From assembly GCF_029626225.1 (NCBI RefSeq), contig NZ_JARUBP010000001.1:1984001-2048000 (forward strand): a DNA stretch of 64,000 bases. Reading direction: 5' to 3'. The position numbers were made by a program, and so were the translations under genes. The notes below the pieces were generated by a model. It was not told where the DNA came from. It did not search any database and saw nothing but the letters and a program-made list of their open reading frames with translations. Positions within the stretch are counted from its first letter, which is position 1. Each line of letters starts with the position of its first letter. This DNA comes from Asanoa sp. WMMD1127 (GTDB lineage Bacteria; Actinomycetota; Actinomycetes; Mycobacteriales; Micromonosporaceae). Positions 43,461 to 53,439 of the stretch are shown one piece after another.

Positions 43461-44345
43461 TTACGCTGCGCGAGTCCGACTTGCACGTTGAGCGATAATC
43501 GCCCTAATTGCCCCAGCGGACACGCCCACCACGCAGACGGTCGCGATCAGCGCCAGCAGGCCCGTCGGACCGCTGTCGCTGACCGGGTCGACCGAGGCCA
43601 GCGGCTCGGCGGCCGCACCGGCGACCGTGGTCGCGCCGTCGAGCCCCGTACCCCCGTCGGGGTTGGCGAAGCTGTCCAGCGCGAGCGCGGCAGCGTCCGG
43701 GTTGGCCGGGTCCTCGGGGTTGGCCGCGTCGGCGCCCGGGCTCGCGGCCGGGTCGGCGCCGGGCGAGGCGGCGGTCGCCGGGTCCGCGTCGTCGTCGCTG
43801 TTCGCGCGGTTCTGGCGGTCACCGTCGCGCTGGTCGTCGCCGGCCGGCGCGTCGTCGCCGTCGCCCGCCGCGTCGCCGCCAGCGGTGTTGCCGCCGCCGA
43901 ACGGAGCCGTCGGCGGGTTCGCCGGCGTGTCGTTGCCGGCCGCGGGCGGTTGCGGCGCGGCGGCCAGCACCTCGACGCGGACCGACTTCTCGTCGGCGAG
44001 CATGCAGTCGGGCTTGAGCGCCAGCTCGACCGGGCCGCGGTGGAAGAGCACGTCGGCCGTCGCGCCGGAGGCCACCTCACCGCGGGTGGCGCCGTCGAGC
44101 ATCAGCTTGGCCTTGCGGCCGGTGTTGTTGACGACCCGCAGCGTGCTCTCGGCCGGCACGGTCACCGACGCGGCGCTCGGCTTGGCACCGCAGGCCACCC
44201 CGAGCAGCCCGTCGCCGGTGAAGACGACCTGGCTGTTGGTCTCCTGCGCCGGGTCGGCGTAGGCGGCGCCCCCGATGGCCAGCGGCCCCGCGATGAAGAA
44301 GGCGGCGACAGCGGACGCGACGGTACGGCGTCGGATGGCGTGCAA
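43461..44345 (-). CDS. Secreted, C-terminally membrane-anchored disordered protein
   Basis: A 294-residue protein with a signal peptide ('TVASAVAAFFIAGPLAIGGA', cleavage near AYA-D), a small folded domain with two cysteines ('VACGAKPS', 'KPDCMLADEK'), an Asp/Pro/Ala-rich stalk, and a C-terminal hydrophobic helix ('TGLLALIATVCVVGVSAGAI') with a basic tail. It would sit on the outer face of the membrane. There is no LPXTG motif. The TTG start has GGGAG upstream; a GTG seven bases earlier is out of frame. Function unknown. Confidence 0.65.
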   Translation of the reverse strand: MHAIRRRTVASAVAAFFIAGPLAIGGAAYADPAQETNSQVVFTGDGLLGVACGAKPSAASVTVPAESTLRVVNNTGRKAKLMLDGATRGEVASGATADVLFHRGPVELALKPDCMLADEKSVRVEVLAAAPQPPAAGNDTPANPPTAPFGGGNTAGGDAAGDGDDAPAGDDQRDGDRQNRANSDDDADPATAASPGADPAASPGADAANPEDPANPDAAALALDSFANPDGGTGLDGATTVAGAAAEPLASVDPVSDSGPTGLLALIATVCVVGVSAGAIRAIIAQRASRTRAA

Positions 44346-44519
44346 CGTTCACAACTCCCGTGGTCGGCCGGTGCCGCGGTTCCTTCGCCCCCCGGCTGGT
44401 CTATGGGGGTAACGAAGCGGAACGTAAGCCGGTGACGCAGGCCACTGGGCGATTTGCGAGGAATTCCGGAAGCAGGCACCGGTGCACTGTTGTCGTACCC
44501 GCGACGTAGGCTCGCCACC

Positions 44520-45290
44520 ATGCGCATCGGAGCTCACGTCGACTCGACCGACCCGTTGGCGGCCGCGACGGCCCGCGATGCCGACGCGGTGCAGTTCTTC
44601 CTCACCGATCCACAGGGCTACAAGTCGCCCAAGCCGCGCGCCGACGCCGAAGCGCTGCGGGCAGCCGAGGTCGACGTCTACATCCACGCGCCCTACCTGA
44701 TCAATGTCGCGACGCTCAACAACAAGATCCGCATCCCGAGCCGCAAGCTGTTGCTGTCGCATGCCGCCGGGGCCGCCGACGTGGGCGCCAAGGCGCTGAT
44801 CGTCCACGGCGGACACGTGGGCGGCGTCGACGAGCTGAGCACCGGCTTCGACAACTGGCGCAAGACTTTCGCGTACGCCCAGGAGCAAGGCGGTTTCGCC
44901 ACTCCCGTGCTGATCGAGAACACCGCGGGCGGCGACCACGCCTGCGCCCGCAAGCTCGACATGCTCGCGCGACTCTGGGACGCGGTCGGCGACTACGAGG
45001 TCGGCTTCTGCCTCGACACCTGCCACGCCCACGCCGGCGGCGAAGACCTGCTGGGCCTGGTCGACCGGGTCAAGGCGATCACGGGCCGCATCGACCTGAT
45101 TCACTGCAACGACTCCAAGGACCCGTTCGACTCGGGTCGGGATCGACACGACAACCTAGGTTCCGGGATGATCGATCCCGAGCTGCTCATCGCCGTCGTG
45201 CGCGCCGCCGGCGCACCGGTCATCGTCGAAACACCGGGCGACGTCGAGGGCCAAGCGGCCGACATCGCGTTTCTACGCGGCAAGGTCTGA
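44520..45290 (+). CDS. nfo: Deoxyribonuclease IV (Nfo-type AP endonuclease)
   Basis: A 256-residue TIM-barrel endonuclease of AP endonuclease family 2, which cleaves DNA at abasic sites. '[11 protein letters not shown]', '[12 protein letters not shown]', '[11 protein letters not shown]', '[11 protein letters not shown]', '[15 protein letters not shown]', '[19 protein letters not shown]' and 'VIVETPGD' carry the zinc ligands His, Glu and Asp. Slightly short for the family but complete. ATG at 44520. Confidence 0.9.
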   Translation: MRIGAHVDSTDPLAAATARDADAVQFFLTDPQGYKSPKPRADAEALRAAEVDVYIHAPYLINVATLNNKIRIPSRKLLLSHAAGAADVGAKALIVHGGHVGGVDELSTGFDNWRKTFAYAQEQGGFATPVLIENTAGGDHACARKLDMLARLWDAVGDYEVGFCLDTCHAHAGGEDLLGLVDRVKAITGRIDLIHCNDSKDPFDSGRDRHDNLGSGMIDPELLIAVVRAAGAPVIVETPGDVEGQAADIAFLRGKV

Positions 45291-45387
45291 CGTTAGGCGG
45301 CACTAGGGGGTGTCTCGTGGACCAGGGTGGTGCCGCTGGTCGCCATCCGCGAGACCCGGCCTCCGGTCGGTCGAGAGAAAGAGCGGC

Positions 45388-48336
45388 ATGAACGCACCGG
45401 GACCCGAGCCCATCCGCAGGCCCTCCATCGCCGGTGAGGAGGAGCCCGACGAGGCCTACGTGGCCGACGCGCCCGAGCATGCCGGCAACGGGTCGTCTCG
45501 CGGCGCCGCCGGAGGCCCGACGAAGCCGGTCGACGCCGGCAACGGGTCGGCGGCCGCCTCCGTGGGTGGGTCGCGCGCTGGGGAGAAGACCGCGCACAGC
45601 CCTGCGGCGGAGTCGCCGGACTCGAGCGCGGCCACCGTCGCGACGCGATCGGGCACCGACGAGGACCGGACGCATCCCACGGATGAAGCGGCGCCATCGC
45701 GGACGGGGAACAGTTCGCCCGACGACGATGAGCGGGCCGCCGTCGCGCCCGAGGCGCGGCGTGGCGAGCCGGCGCGGCCGGAGACCGACGCGGTCGACCA
45801 GCCAGGCGCTGCCACCGAAACGCCCGTCGAGTTGGCCGCGGTCGCTGCGGGTGCGGCCCTGTCCGCCGGCCACGATTCCGGTGCGACGCCGAGGAAGAGC
45901 GGCGATTCGTCAGCCAAGTCTTCCCCGCCGACACCGCAGCAACGCAGCGGCGAGGTCGACGGTGGCTCCCGAGCTGAGCCGGAGACATCTGCCGCAATCG
46001 AGAGCCCGCAGGGGGCCGGAGCGGTCGAGCCTGCCGCTCGTGCCAAGGGTCGCCGGTGGTGGCCGTTCCGGCGTTCCGACCGGCGCGCCAGCGTCGCATC
46101 CGCGGCGGCGGGCCCTTCTGCCGGCGCGTCCGGCTCAGGCGTGGAGAGCGCGGCAGCGGCCGGCGCTGCGACACCCGCCGCAACCAGCAGCGACGCAGCC
46201 AGCGAAGCGACTCCGAACGCAGCGACCACCGAGGCGGCCAGCGAAGCGACTTCCGCCGCAGCGACCAGCGAGGCGAAGGCCTCTGCGGCGACCGATGACG
46301 CGGAAAGCGAAGCGACCCCGGACGCGACGACAACCAACGCGGTCAGTGCAGCGACACCAGCCGCGGCGGCGGCCGCCTCGGGTGGTCGGCACGCAGCGCC
46401 GGCCGACTCCACCGCCGAGTCGGTTGGGCAGCGTGGCAGGCACGCGGTCGACGAGACGGTCGATGACGACGTCAAGGTCGCGGCCTCCGGTTCGACTGCG
46501 GTCGACGAGGGCGCCAAGGCGGGCACCGCGGTCGCGACCAAGGACGGGCAGGAGCCGGAGGACCGGTGGGCGGAGTTCGCCGGGCGCACCGAGCCGCCGC
46601 CGACCGTCGCTGCGCGGGTCGGGCGTCGGGTCGGGCGGTTCCTGCGCCATGAGTGGACCCTGGCCGCGCTGATCTCGATGGCCGCGGCGGTGGTCATGAC
46701 GTGGCCGACCCTGCGCTACCCGCGCCACACGATTCCGCAGGACATCTGGGACCCGACCCTGCAGGCCTGGCAGATGTCCTGGTCCGGGCACAGCCTGCTC
46801 ACCGACCCCGGTCGGATCTGGCACTCCAACGCGTTCTATCCCGAGCTCTGGACGTTCGCGTTCTCGGACTCACTGCTCGGTTACGCGCCGCTCGGCATGA
46901 TCGGCGAAGGGCCGGTCGCGGCGATCGTGCGCTACAACATCGTGTTCGTGCTGGCGCACGCGCTGGCCACGTTCGGCGCCTACGTGCTGGTCCGCCAGCT
47001 CGGCGCCCGGCGCACGGCGAGCGCGGTGGCGGCGGCCGCCTACACGTACGCGCCATGGCTGCTCTCCCAGGCCGGCCACCTGCACATCATCTCCAACGGC
47101 GGCATCCCGCTGGCCCTGGCGATGCTCGCCCGTGGGCACGGCTTCTCGTTCCGCGACGGCTACCGGCCCGAACGCCGGCACGCCGGCTGGGCGCTGGCCG
47201 GGTGGTTGGTCGCCGCGTGGCAGCTCAGCCTGGGCTTCGGCATCGGCCTGGTCTTCGCGTACGTGCTGGCCCTGCTCACCGTCGGCGCCCTGGTCACCTG
47301 GCTCTACAAGCGCTTCCGGGTGTGGCGGGAGCCCCGGCCGTTCGGCCGCAAGCTCTTCTTCGCCGACCTCGGTGGCGCCGCCATCTTCGCGGCCGTCGGC
47401 GGGCTGCTGGCCATCCCTTACTTCGAGGTCGCCAACGCCCACCCGTACGCCCGGCGTGGTGCCGAAGAGATCCAGCTCTACTCGCCGCCCCTGCGTGGCT
47501 TCTTCACCGCGCCCCAGGAGTCGTGGCTCTGGGGCGGCCTGCACGCCCCGCTGCGCGACTCGCTCGGCTGGGCGCCCGAGATGACCCTGCTGCCGGGCTT
47601 CACGCTGATCGGCCTCGCCCTGGCCGGCCTGTTCTTCTCGATCTGGACGCTCCGCCAGCGCCTGTTGCTGCTGCTCGGCCTCGTGGTCGTCACCGTCCTG
47701 GCGATGGGCAGCGAGATCCAGGACGGCCGCTACACCTATCTGCCACTGCTCGAGCACGTGCCCGGCTGGGACGGCATCCGCACACCCGGCCGGTTGATGC
47801 TGTGGGGCACCCTGCTGCTCGGCATCCTGGCCGCGGGCACGGTGGGCGCGTTCGTCGTGCGGGTCAAGGAGCTGTCGGCCAACCGGATCCCACCGTGGCC
47901 GAGCCCGTGGCTGCGCCTGGTCACGCTGGTTCCGCTGGCGCTCGTGCTGGTCGAAGGCATCAACACGACGCCGCACCCGATCGTCCCGGCCCAACCGGCG
48001 GCGATGCGTACCGTCGACGGCCCGTTGCTGGTGCTGCCGAGCGACCAGCTGCACGACGAGAACGTGATGCTCTGGTCGACGACCCGGTTCCAGGACATCG
48101 TCAACGGCGGCAGCGGCTTCGTGCCCAAGAAGCTGGAAGAGGTACGTCAGGTCACCGCGACGTTCCCGGACGCCAACAGCATCAACTACCTGCGCCAGAT
48201 GGGCGTCCGCAACGTCATCGTGGTCCGCGACCAGATCCAGTCGGGCTCACCGCTGCAGACGGCGATCGAGCTGCCGGTCGACTCTCTGGGCATCACCCGC
48301 GAGGACGTCGGCTCCGTGGTGGTCTTCCGCCTCTGA
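45388..48336 (+). CDS. GT-C-like polytopic membrane protein with a long disordered N-terminus
   Basis: A 982-residue protein. Residues 1 to about 420 are Ala/Ser/Glu/Thr-rich and disordered, with repeated 'SEAT' words. A basic segment and about eleven hydrophobic segments follow: 'LAALISMAAAVVMTWPTLRY', 'NIVFVLAHALATFGAYVLV', 'QLSLGFGIGLVFAYVLALL' and others. The first loop 'PQDIWDPTLQAWQMSW' carries acidic residues as in GT-C enzymes. A soluble C-terminal domain ('LLVLPSDQLHDENVMLWS') ends it. It is probably a glycosyltransferase or polysaccharide-related protein. ATG at 45388. Confidence 0.68.
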   Translation: MNAPGPEPIRRPSIAGEEEPDEAYVADAPEHAGNGSSRGAAGGPTKPVDAGNGSAAASVGGSRAGEKTAHSPAAESPDSSAATVATRSGTDEDRTHPTDEAAPSRTGNSSPDDDERAAVAPEARRGEPARPETDAVDQPGAATETPVELAAVAAGAALSAGHDSGATPRKSGDSSAKSSPPTPQQRSGEVDGGSRAEPETSAAIESPQGAGAVEPAARAKGRRWWPFRRSDRRASVASAAAGPSAGASGSGVESAAAAGAATPAATSSDAASEATPNAATTEAASEATSAAATSEAKASAATDDAESEATPDATTTNAVSAATPAAAAAASGGRHAAPADSTAESVGQRGRHAVDETVDDDVKVAASGSTAVDEGAKAGTAVATKDGQEPEDRWAEFAGRTEPPPTVAARVGRRVGRFLRHEWTLAALISMAAAVVMTWPTLRYPRHTIPQDIWDPTLQAWQMSWSGHSLLTDPGRIWHSNAFYPELWTFAFSDSLLGYAPLGMIGEGPVAAIVRYNIVFVLAHALATFGAYVLVRQLGARRTASAVAAAAYTYAPWLLSQAGHLHIISNGGIPLALAMLARGHGFSFRDGYRPERRHAGWALAGWLVAAWQLSLGFGIGLVFAYVLALLTVGALVTWLYKRFRVWREPRPFGRKLFFADLGGAAIFAAVGGLLAIPYFEVANAHPYARRGAEEIQLYSPPLRGFFTAPQESWLWGGLHAPLRDSLGWAPEMTLLPGFTLIGLALAGLFFSIWTLRQRLLLLLGLVVVTVLAMGSEIQDGRYTYLPLLEHVPGWDGIRTPGRLMLWGTLLLGILAAGTVGAFVVRVKELSANRIPPWPSPWLRLVTLVPLALVLVEGINTTPHPIVPAQPAAMRTVDGPLLVLPSDQLHDENVMLWSTTRFQDIVNGGSGFVPKKLEEVRQVTATFPDANSINYLRQMGVRNVIVVRDQIQSGSPLQTAIELPVDSLGITREDVGSVVVFRL

Positions 48337-48484
48337 ACCGACGGCGGAAGCCTCGCCCGCAGACGCGGGGCCGCGCCGGACGGATGGGCGTGGCCACGGC
48401 CGGAAGCGGTGAAGCCCTGGTCTGGGCCGTGGCGGCCGGCGGCGGTCGGCGGGATGTTCATTCCCCCGTCGCCGCCGGTGGGTG

Positions 48485-49945
48485 TCAGGCTCGGGCCGGG
48501 ATCGGGTCCGGGTCAGCGGTCGGTGCGTCGTCGAGGCCCGGGTCCGGTGCTCCGTCGAAGTCGCCGCCGTCGGGGTCGTCGTCGTAGGTGGCCCGGACCG
48601 GGTCCAGCTCCGGCCGCAGGATGTCGCGCACCACGAAGTAGCACATCGCCACGACGCCGGCCAGGCGCAGCGTGGCGGCCAGCACGAAGACGCCCTCCGG
48701 GAAGACCTGTTTGCCCGAGGCGCCGAGGAGCTCGCCGTAGAAGGCGAGGAAGTACAGAACCTCGGTGACCTGCCAGGCCAGGAACGCGCCCCATCGTGGC
48801 CGGGCGAGGACGGCGAGGGGGAGCAGCCACAGGACGTACTGCTGGGACCAGACCTTGCTGAAGATCAGGAACGCGGCGACGACCAGGAAGGCCAACGCGG
48901 CCAGACGGGGGCGGCGCGGTGCGTAGATCGCTAGCGCGGCGATGGCGAGGCAGGCGATGCCGAACAGCAGATACGTCAGGATGTTGAGGGTGCTGACGTG
49001 CTCGCTCAGCCACTGGAACGGGCCCGCGTCGTTGGGTGACCACTTGTTGTCCAGGTAGCGGCCGATGTACCAGAGCGTGCCCCAGTCGATCGGGCGCGTG
49101 CTGTTGAGCTCGAAGAAGCGCTTCCAGCCGTCGGGGAACGCGAGCGCGATCGGGATGTTGACGGCGAGCACGGTGGCGGCGCCGGTCCAGACCGTGGTCA
49201 GCGCGGCCCGCCAGCGCTTGGTGCGGAACGCCAGCACCAGGATCGGGCCCAGGATGAACAGCGGCCACAGCTTGGCCGCGCAGCCGAGGCCCAGGAGCAC
49301 TCCGGCTGCGACCGGTTTCCGTCTGGCCCAGGCGAGCATGCCGAAGACGGCGAGCCCGATCGCCAGCAGGTCCCAGTTGACGGTCGCGGTGACCAGCAGG
49401 GCTGGGGACAGCGCGAACATCGCGGCGTCCCACGGTCGTCTCTTGCGCAGCGCCAACAGCGCGCCGACGGTGCCGACGGCGATCGCGCCCAGCACCAGGG
49501 CGTTGATGTTGTAGAACCACTGGGCCTGGTTGATCTCGGGGCGGTCCTGGCCCAGCGCGTGCACCGGCAGACCCAGGGCGCCCATGAACACGCCGGTCAG
49601 CACCGGGTATTCGACCGGGTGGTCCGCGTAGGGGACCTTGCCCTCGTTGAGGCCTTCGGCGTAGTAGAGCGCGAGGACGTCGGTGTAGCAGAACCGGGTG
49701 TACTGCTGATGGTCCTGCCACGCACCGTCCTGACACGGTGACTTCTGCACCCAGTGCAGGGCCAACGTCAGACACATCAACGCCAGCACGATCCGGGAGG
49801 CGGTCCAGAAGCCACCACCGGAACGAGCGCCGCCGCGGCGTTCGACCGCGTGCTCGCCCACCGGTCCGCCGATCGCCTCCGACAGCCCGCGAACGAAGCC
49901 GTCGGAGCGCGACGGCTGGTCGACCGGTCCGGCGTCTTCACGCAT
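48485..49945 (-). CDS. GT87-family membrane glycosyltransferase (Rv0051-like position)
   Basis: A 486-residue polytopic protein with about eleven hydrophobic segments. 'CYTDVLALYYAEGLNEGKVP' supplies the early-loop Asp; 'HPVEYPVLTGVFMGALGLP', 'NWDLLAIGLAVFGMLAWAR' and 'GLGCAAKLWPLFILGPILVL' are GT87/DUF2029 features. It sits beside the class A PBP gene, the same place as Rv0051 next to ponA1. ATG at 49945. A tandem repeat array lies between it and the PBP gene. Confidence 0.85.
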   Translation of the reverse strand: MREDAGPVDQPSRSDGFVRGLSEAIGGPVGEHAVERRGGARSGGGFWTASRIVLALMCLTLALHWVQKSPCQDGAWQDHQQYTRFCYTDVLALYYAEGLNEGKVPYADHPVEYPVLTGVFMGALGLPVHALGQDRPEINQAQWFYNINALVLGAIAVGTVGALLALRKRRPWDAAMFALSPALLVTATVNWDLLAIGLAVFGMLAWARRKPVAAGVLLGLGCAAKLWPLFILGPILVLAFRTKRWRAALTTVWTGAATVLAVNIPIALAFPDGWKRFFELNSTRPIDWGTLWYIGRYLDNKWSPNDAGPFQWLSEHVSTLNILTYLLFGIACLAIAALAIYAPRRPRLAALAFLVVAAFLIFSKVWSQQYVLWLLPLAVLARPRWGAFLAWQVTEVLYFLAFYGELLGASGKQVFPEGVFVLAATLRLAGVVAMCYFVVRDILRPELDPVRATYDDDPDGGDFDGAPDPGLDDAPTADPDPIPARA

Positions 49946-50063
49946 CAGGTTTGCACCCACGAAGACGCATCTTTCCGCATCCCACCCGGTGTGCCCCATC
50001 CGGAGCGCCGATTTGGTCGCAACAGCTGGGAGCCGCTGCCGGCCAGGGCCTCAGCCCCCAGGC

Positions 50064-50400
50064 GGCCGGAACCACCGGGGGCCAGGGCTGCGGGCGACGC
50101 GAGGCCGGAACCACCGACGGCCAAGGCTTCGGATCCCGGGCGGTCGGAACCATCGGAACCCACCGCTTCGAGCCACGCGAGGCCGAAACCACCGACGGCC
50201 AAGGCTGCAGATCCCGAGCGGCCGGAACCACCGAAACCCACGGCTGCGGGCCACGCGCGGACGGAACCACCGAGCCAAGGCTTCGAGAGATGGGCGGCCG
50301 GAACCGCCGGGCGCACTGCGTCGGACCACGCGCGGGCGGCTTCACGCCCCAGGCGGCCGCAACCGCCGGCGGCCGAGGCTTCAGGCCCTGGCCGGCCGGC
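50064..50400. repeat. 39-bp tandem repeat array
   Basis: Units beginning GGCCGGAACCACCG start at 50064, 50103, 50142, 50181, 50220, 50259 and 50296, almost exactly 39 bp apart. A degenerate further unit lies near 50356. Because 39 is divisible by three, several frames stay open on both strands, but no frame resembles a known protein. It fills the 474-bp gap between the GT87 gene and the PBP gene (49946-50419). Confidence 0.88.
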
Positions 50401-50419
50401 CGGCGGATCGACGCCGAGG

Positions 50420-53254
50420 CTATCCACCCGGCGGTGGGATCACCGTGAACGGGTTGTTGTTCTGTGTCTGCGGCTGGTCGGTGTTGTTGTCATCCCGCCG
50501 GCCGTCGCCGTTTCCGTTGCCGCCGTTCCCGTTCCCGTTTCCGTTGCCATTGCCGCCCGCGTTGCCGCCGGGGAAGTTGCAGTCCTGGCCCGGGAAGCAG
50601 GTGGGCTGCTGCGGTTGCGTGCCGTTGCCCGCGTCCGGGTCACCGAGGTGCGTGCCGGGTGGGAACCGGGTGATCGGCTTGCCGTCGAGCGCTTCGTTCA
50701 TGAAGCGCTTCCAGATGTCCTTCGGCAGGCCGGCACCCGCGATCTTGTTTTCGTTCTTGTCGCGGATCGCCTTTTCCTTGCCGACGTTGCCCACCCAGAT
50801 CGCGGTCGCGACCTCCTTGGTGGCGCCGAGCATCCAGGCGTGCGCGTTGTCGGAGCTCTTCTCGTTGAGCTCCCACGTGCCGGTCTTGCCGGTCGCCGGC
50901 CGGCCGCCGTCGAGCCCGCCGGAGATCTTCTCGAGCGTGTCGTTGACGTCGTCGGCGACCTCGGGCCGGATGGTCTGCCGCGGCTTGCGCTGCTCGCCAC
51001 CAACCTTGATCCACTGGCCGGCGTCGTTCTTCTGCTGCACCGAGATGACGAAGTGCGCCTTGTTGTAGACGCCGCGGTTCGTGATGGTCGCCAAGCCGTT
51101 GGCGTGATCCAGCACCGTGATCGGGTAGGCGCCGTAGCCAGCCACGTAGTAGAACGGGTCGCTCTTGCCGATCTTGGTCTTCGTGCTGGCGATGTTGTAG
51201 GGCTTCACCGGGTTGTTGGTCCACATCGTGGTCACGCCGGCGTTGCGGGCCATCTCGACGACCTTGTCGGTGCCGATCTTCTCGGTGATGTGGAAGAAGG
51301 GCACGTTGTAGGACTCGATGGTCGACGTGCGCAGCGTGCAGTTCTTGCCACACGGTGGCTGCCGACCGGCGTTGATGACCTTGATCTCGGTGCCGGGGAC
51401 TTCGTAGTCGGTCGCGTCCCACCGCGAATCGAGCGAAATCCCCGACTCGAGCGCCGCCGCCAGCGTGTAGATCTTGAACGACGAGCCCGGAGCGTGACCA
51501 CCGGTGAGCGCCCCGCCCTCGACGTTCTTGCCGGCGTAGTCGTGGCCTGTGCCGTTCTCCCCACCGAAGTAGGCGAGCACCCGCCCCGTCTCAGGCTCGA
51601 CCGCGACACCGGCCGCCATCAGATTGCTCGGCTGGCCGGCGAGCTCGGAGCCCTTCTTCTTGCGCCAGATCGCCGCCTCCATCGACCGCTGCATCTGGAT
51701 GTTGATGGTCGTCTGGATCTTGAAGCCACCATCCTTGATGAGCTGCGAGCAGTTCTCCGCGTCACAGCCCGGGATCTTCATGGCGATCATCTCGTCGCGG
51801 ACGTAGTTGATCACGTTGCCGAGCGGGGTGTTGACGCCGCAGTCGGTGAAGCAGGTGCCGTCCTTCGGCAGCGGCTTGATGGCCTTCTTCGGATCCGGGT
51901 AGCTCGCCGGCTTCTCCTCCGCCTTGAGCCAGCCCTTCTCGACCATGCCGTTGATGACGTACGTCCAGCGGGACTGTGCCTCGGGAAGGTTGTAGCCCGG
52001 GTCGAAGCCCTTGTGGGTCGCCGACGGCTGCGGCTGCTTGATGACCGCCGCCAGCACCGCGCCCTCGGCCACGTTCAGCTTGCTGACCGACTTGCCGAAG
52101 TAGGTCTGCGCCGCCGCCTCGATTCCGTACGCACCTCGCCCGAAGTAGATCGTGTTGAGGTACATCTGCATGATCTGGTCTTTGCTGTATTCGTCGTTGA
52201 GCTTCGACGCCATCACGGCCTCGCGGACCTTACGGGCGTAGGTCGCGCCCTCCAGGTTGTCGTACGCGTTGCGCGCGTACTGCTGCGTGATGGTCGACGC
52301 GCCCTGGCGTTCGCCGCCGGTGAAGTTGTTCCACGCGGCACGCGCGATGCCGACGTAGTCGACGCCGTCGTGCTCGTAGAACTTGCGGTCCTCGGCCGCG
52401 GCGACGGCCTTCTGCACGAAGTCGGGGATCTGCTCGATCGAGACGAAGGTGCGGTTGTATTCGCCGAGCTTCGCGATCTGGGTCTTGCCGTCGGCGGCGT
52501 AGATCGTGCTCGCCAGCGGCAGGCTGACGTTTTCCGGCACGACGACGTTGGTCGTGTAGTAGGTGCCGCCGACCAGACCGGCGCCGGCCAGGATGACCAT
52601 CACCGCGAAGCCGGCGATGGCCCAGTTGATCATCTTGCGACGGCGGCTCAGCTTCGGCCGCTTGCCGCCCGAGGACCGGCCACGTCCGCCGGGACCACCG
52701 GGACCCGTCGGCCCGCCCGGCCCGTCACCCGGACCACCCGGACCGCCGGGGCCACCGCCCACGACCGCCCGACCGACCCGCGCCCGACCCGCGCCGACCG
52801 CCGCACTGCCGACCGAAGCGCTACCGACCGAGGCGCTGCCAACGGACGCGCTGCCAACCGACGCCCGACCGGAAGACCCGGACGATCCCACGGACGACGA
52901 CCCCGGCACCGCGGCCGAAGCCCGACCAGGGGAAGACGACGATGCGGGTACGGAGGCCGAAGCGCGACCGACCGTCGCGCGCCCGGCCGACGACGGTGGC
53001 ACGGACGCCGAGCCGCCGGCGGGGGAGGAGGGCACGGAGGCCGACGCCCGCGGCACCGACGCCCGACCACCCGAGGCCGAGCCGCGCGCGGCCGGCGACT
53101 GCCCGCCGTAGCCACCGTTGTCGGGCCAACCGCCCATCCCGTCACCACTCTGCCAGTGGCGATCGTCGCCGGACCCTGAGCCGCCGCTGTTGCCACTGTT
53201 GCCCGTGGGGCGGGCGTGGCCGCGCGCGGAACTGGATTCGTCGTACGAGTTCAT
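50420..53254 (-). CDS. ponA: Class A penicillin-binding protein (PonA1-like)
   Basis: A 944-residue bifunctional cell-wall synthase. A disordered N-terminus of about 205 residues has 'ASVGS' pentapeptide repeats and Gly/Pro clusters; one transmembrane helix follows ('INWAIAGFAVMVILAGAGLV'). The GT51 domain shows 'EDRKFYEHDGVD', 'GASTITQQYARNAY' and 'KDQIMQMYLNTIYFGRGAYG'. The transpeptidase domain has SxxK in 'GSSFKIYT', SxN in 'ESYNVPFF' and KTGT in 'GKTGTWE'. The C-terminal tail is Asn/Gly-rich and Pro-tipped. It polymerises and cross-links peptidoglycan at the cell surface. The gene order fits Rv0050. Confidence 0.93.
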   Translation of the reverse strand: MNSYDESSSARGHARPTGNSGNSGGSGSGDDRHWQSGDGMGGWPDNGGYGGQSPAARGSASGGRASVPRASASVPSSPAGGSASVPPSSAGRATVGRASASVPASSSSPGRASAAVPGSSSVGSSGSSGRASVGSASVGSASVGSASVGSAAVGAGRARVGRAVVGGGPGGPGGPGDGPGGPTGPGGPGGRGRSSGGKRPKLSRRRKMINWAIAGFAVMVILAGAGLVGGTYYTTNVVVPENVSLPLASTIYAADGKTQIAKLGEYNRTFVSIEQIPDFVQKAVAAAEDRKFYEHDGVDYVGIARAAWNNFTGGERQGASTITQQYARNAYDNLEGATYARKVREAVMASKLNDEYSKDQIMQMYLNTIYFGRGAYGIEAAAQTYFGKSVSKLNVAEGAVLAAVIKQPQPSATHKGFDPGYNLPEAQSRWTYVINGMVEKGWLKAEEKPASYPDPKKAIKPLPKDGTCFTDCGVNTPLGNVINYVRDEMIAMKIPGCDAENCSQLIKDGGFKIQTTINIQMQRSMEAAIWRKKKGSELAGQPSNLMAAGVAVEPETGRVLAYFGGENGTGHDYAGKNVEGGALTGGHAPGSSFKIYTLAAALESGISLDSRWDATDYEVPGTEIKVINAGRQPPCGKNCTLRTSTIESYNVPFFHITEKIGTDKVVEMARNAGVTTMWTNNPVKPYNIASTKTKIGKSDPFYYVAGYGAYPITVLDHANGLATITNRGVYNKAHFVISVQQKNDAGQWIKVGGEQRKPRQTIRPEVADDVNDTLEKISGGLDGGRPATGKTGTWELNEKSSDNAHAWMLGATKEVATAIWVGNVGKEKAIRDKNENKIAGAGLPKDIWKRFMNEALDGKPITRFPPGTHLGDPDAGNGTQPQQPTCFPGQDCNFPGGNAGGNGNGNGNGNGGNGNGDGRRDDNNTDQPQTQNNNPFTVIPPPGG

Positions 53255-53365
53255 TCGTCACACCCTGCCGGTCGCGGTGACGCGCGCCTGCGCTGCCACC
53301 GGGTTGCCGTGAGTTGGACCACGTCGTGCGGTCGTCCGGTTGCGTCGGTCCGCCACCGACATATC

Positions 53366-53389
53366 TGAAAAAACCGGACTTATCCGGTT
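53366..53389 (-). terminator. Intrinsic terminator after the DUF5318 gene
   Basis: On the minus strand AACCGGA-TAAG-TCCGGTT is followed by a run of T. It lies about 50 bp after the DUF5318 stop and would separate that gene from ponA. This is an unusually clear intrinsic terminator for a high-GC genome. Confidence 0.8.
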
Positions 53390-53439
53390 AACGATTCGCC
53401 CGGCCGCCGAAGATGCGGCAATCGCCGGGCGAAGCGTGG

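Noticed and set aside
45456-46697. Minus-strand frame opposite the disordered leader of the GT-C-like protein
   Set aside because: A mirror of low-complexity sequence; the plus frame has a clear start and continues into membrane helices.
49945-50427. Open frames on both strands through the 39-bp repeats
   Set aside because: The openness is explained by a repeat length divisible by three; no start signal or conserved domain was seen.
49754-53179. Very long open frame on the plus strand opposite the PBP and GT87 genes
   Set aside because: It follows from high GC and the codon pattern of the real minus-strand genes; the translation is Arg/Ala/Leu-rich without domains.
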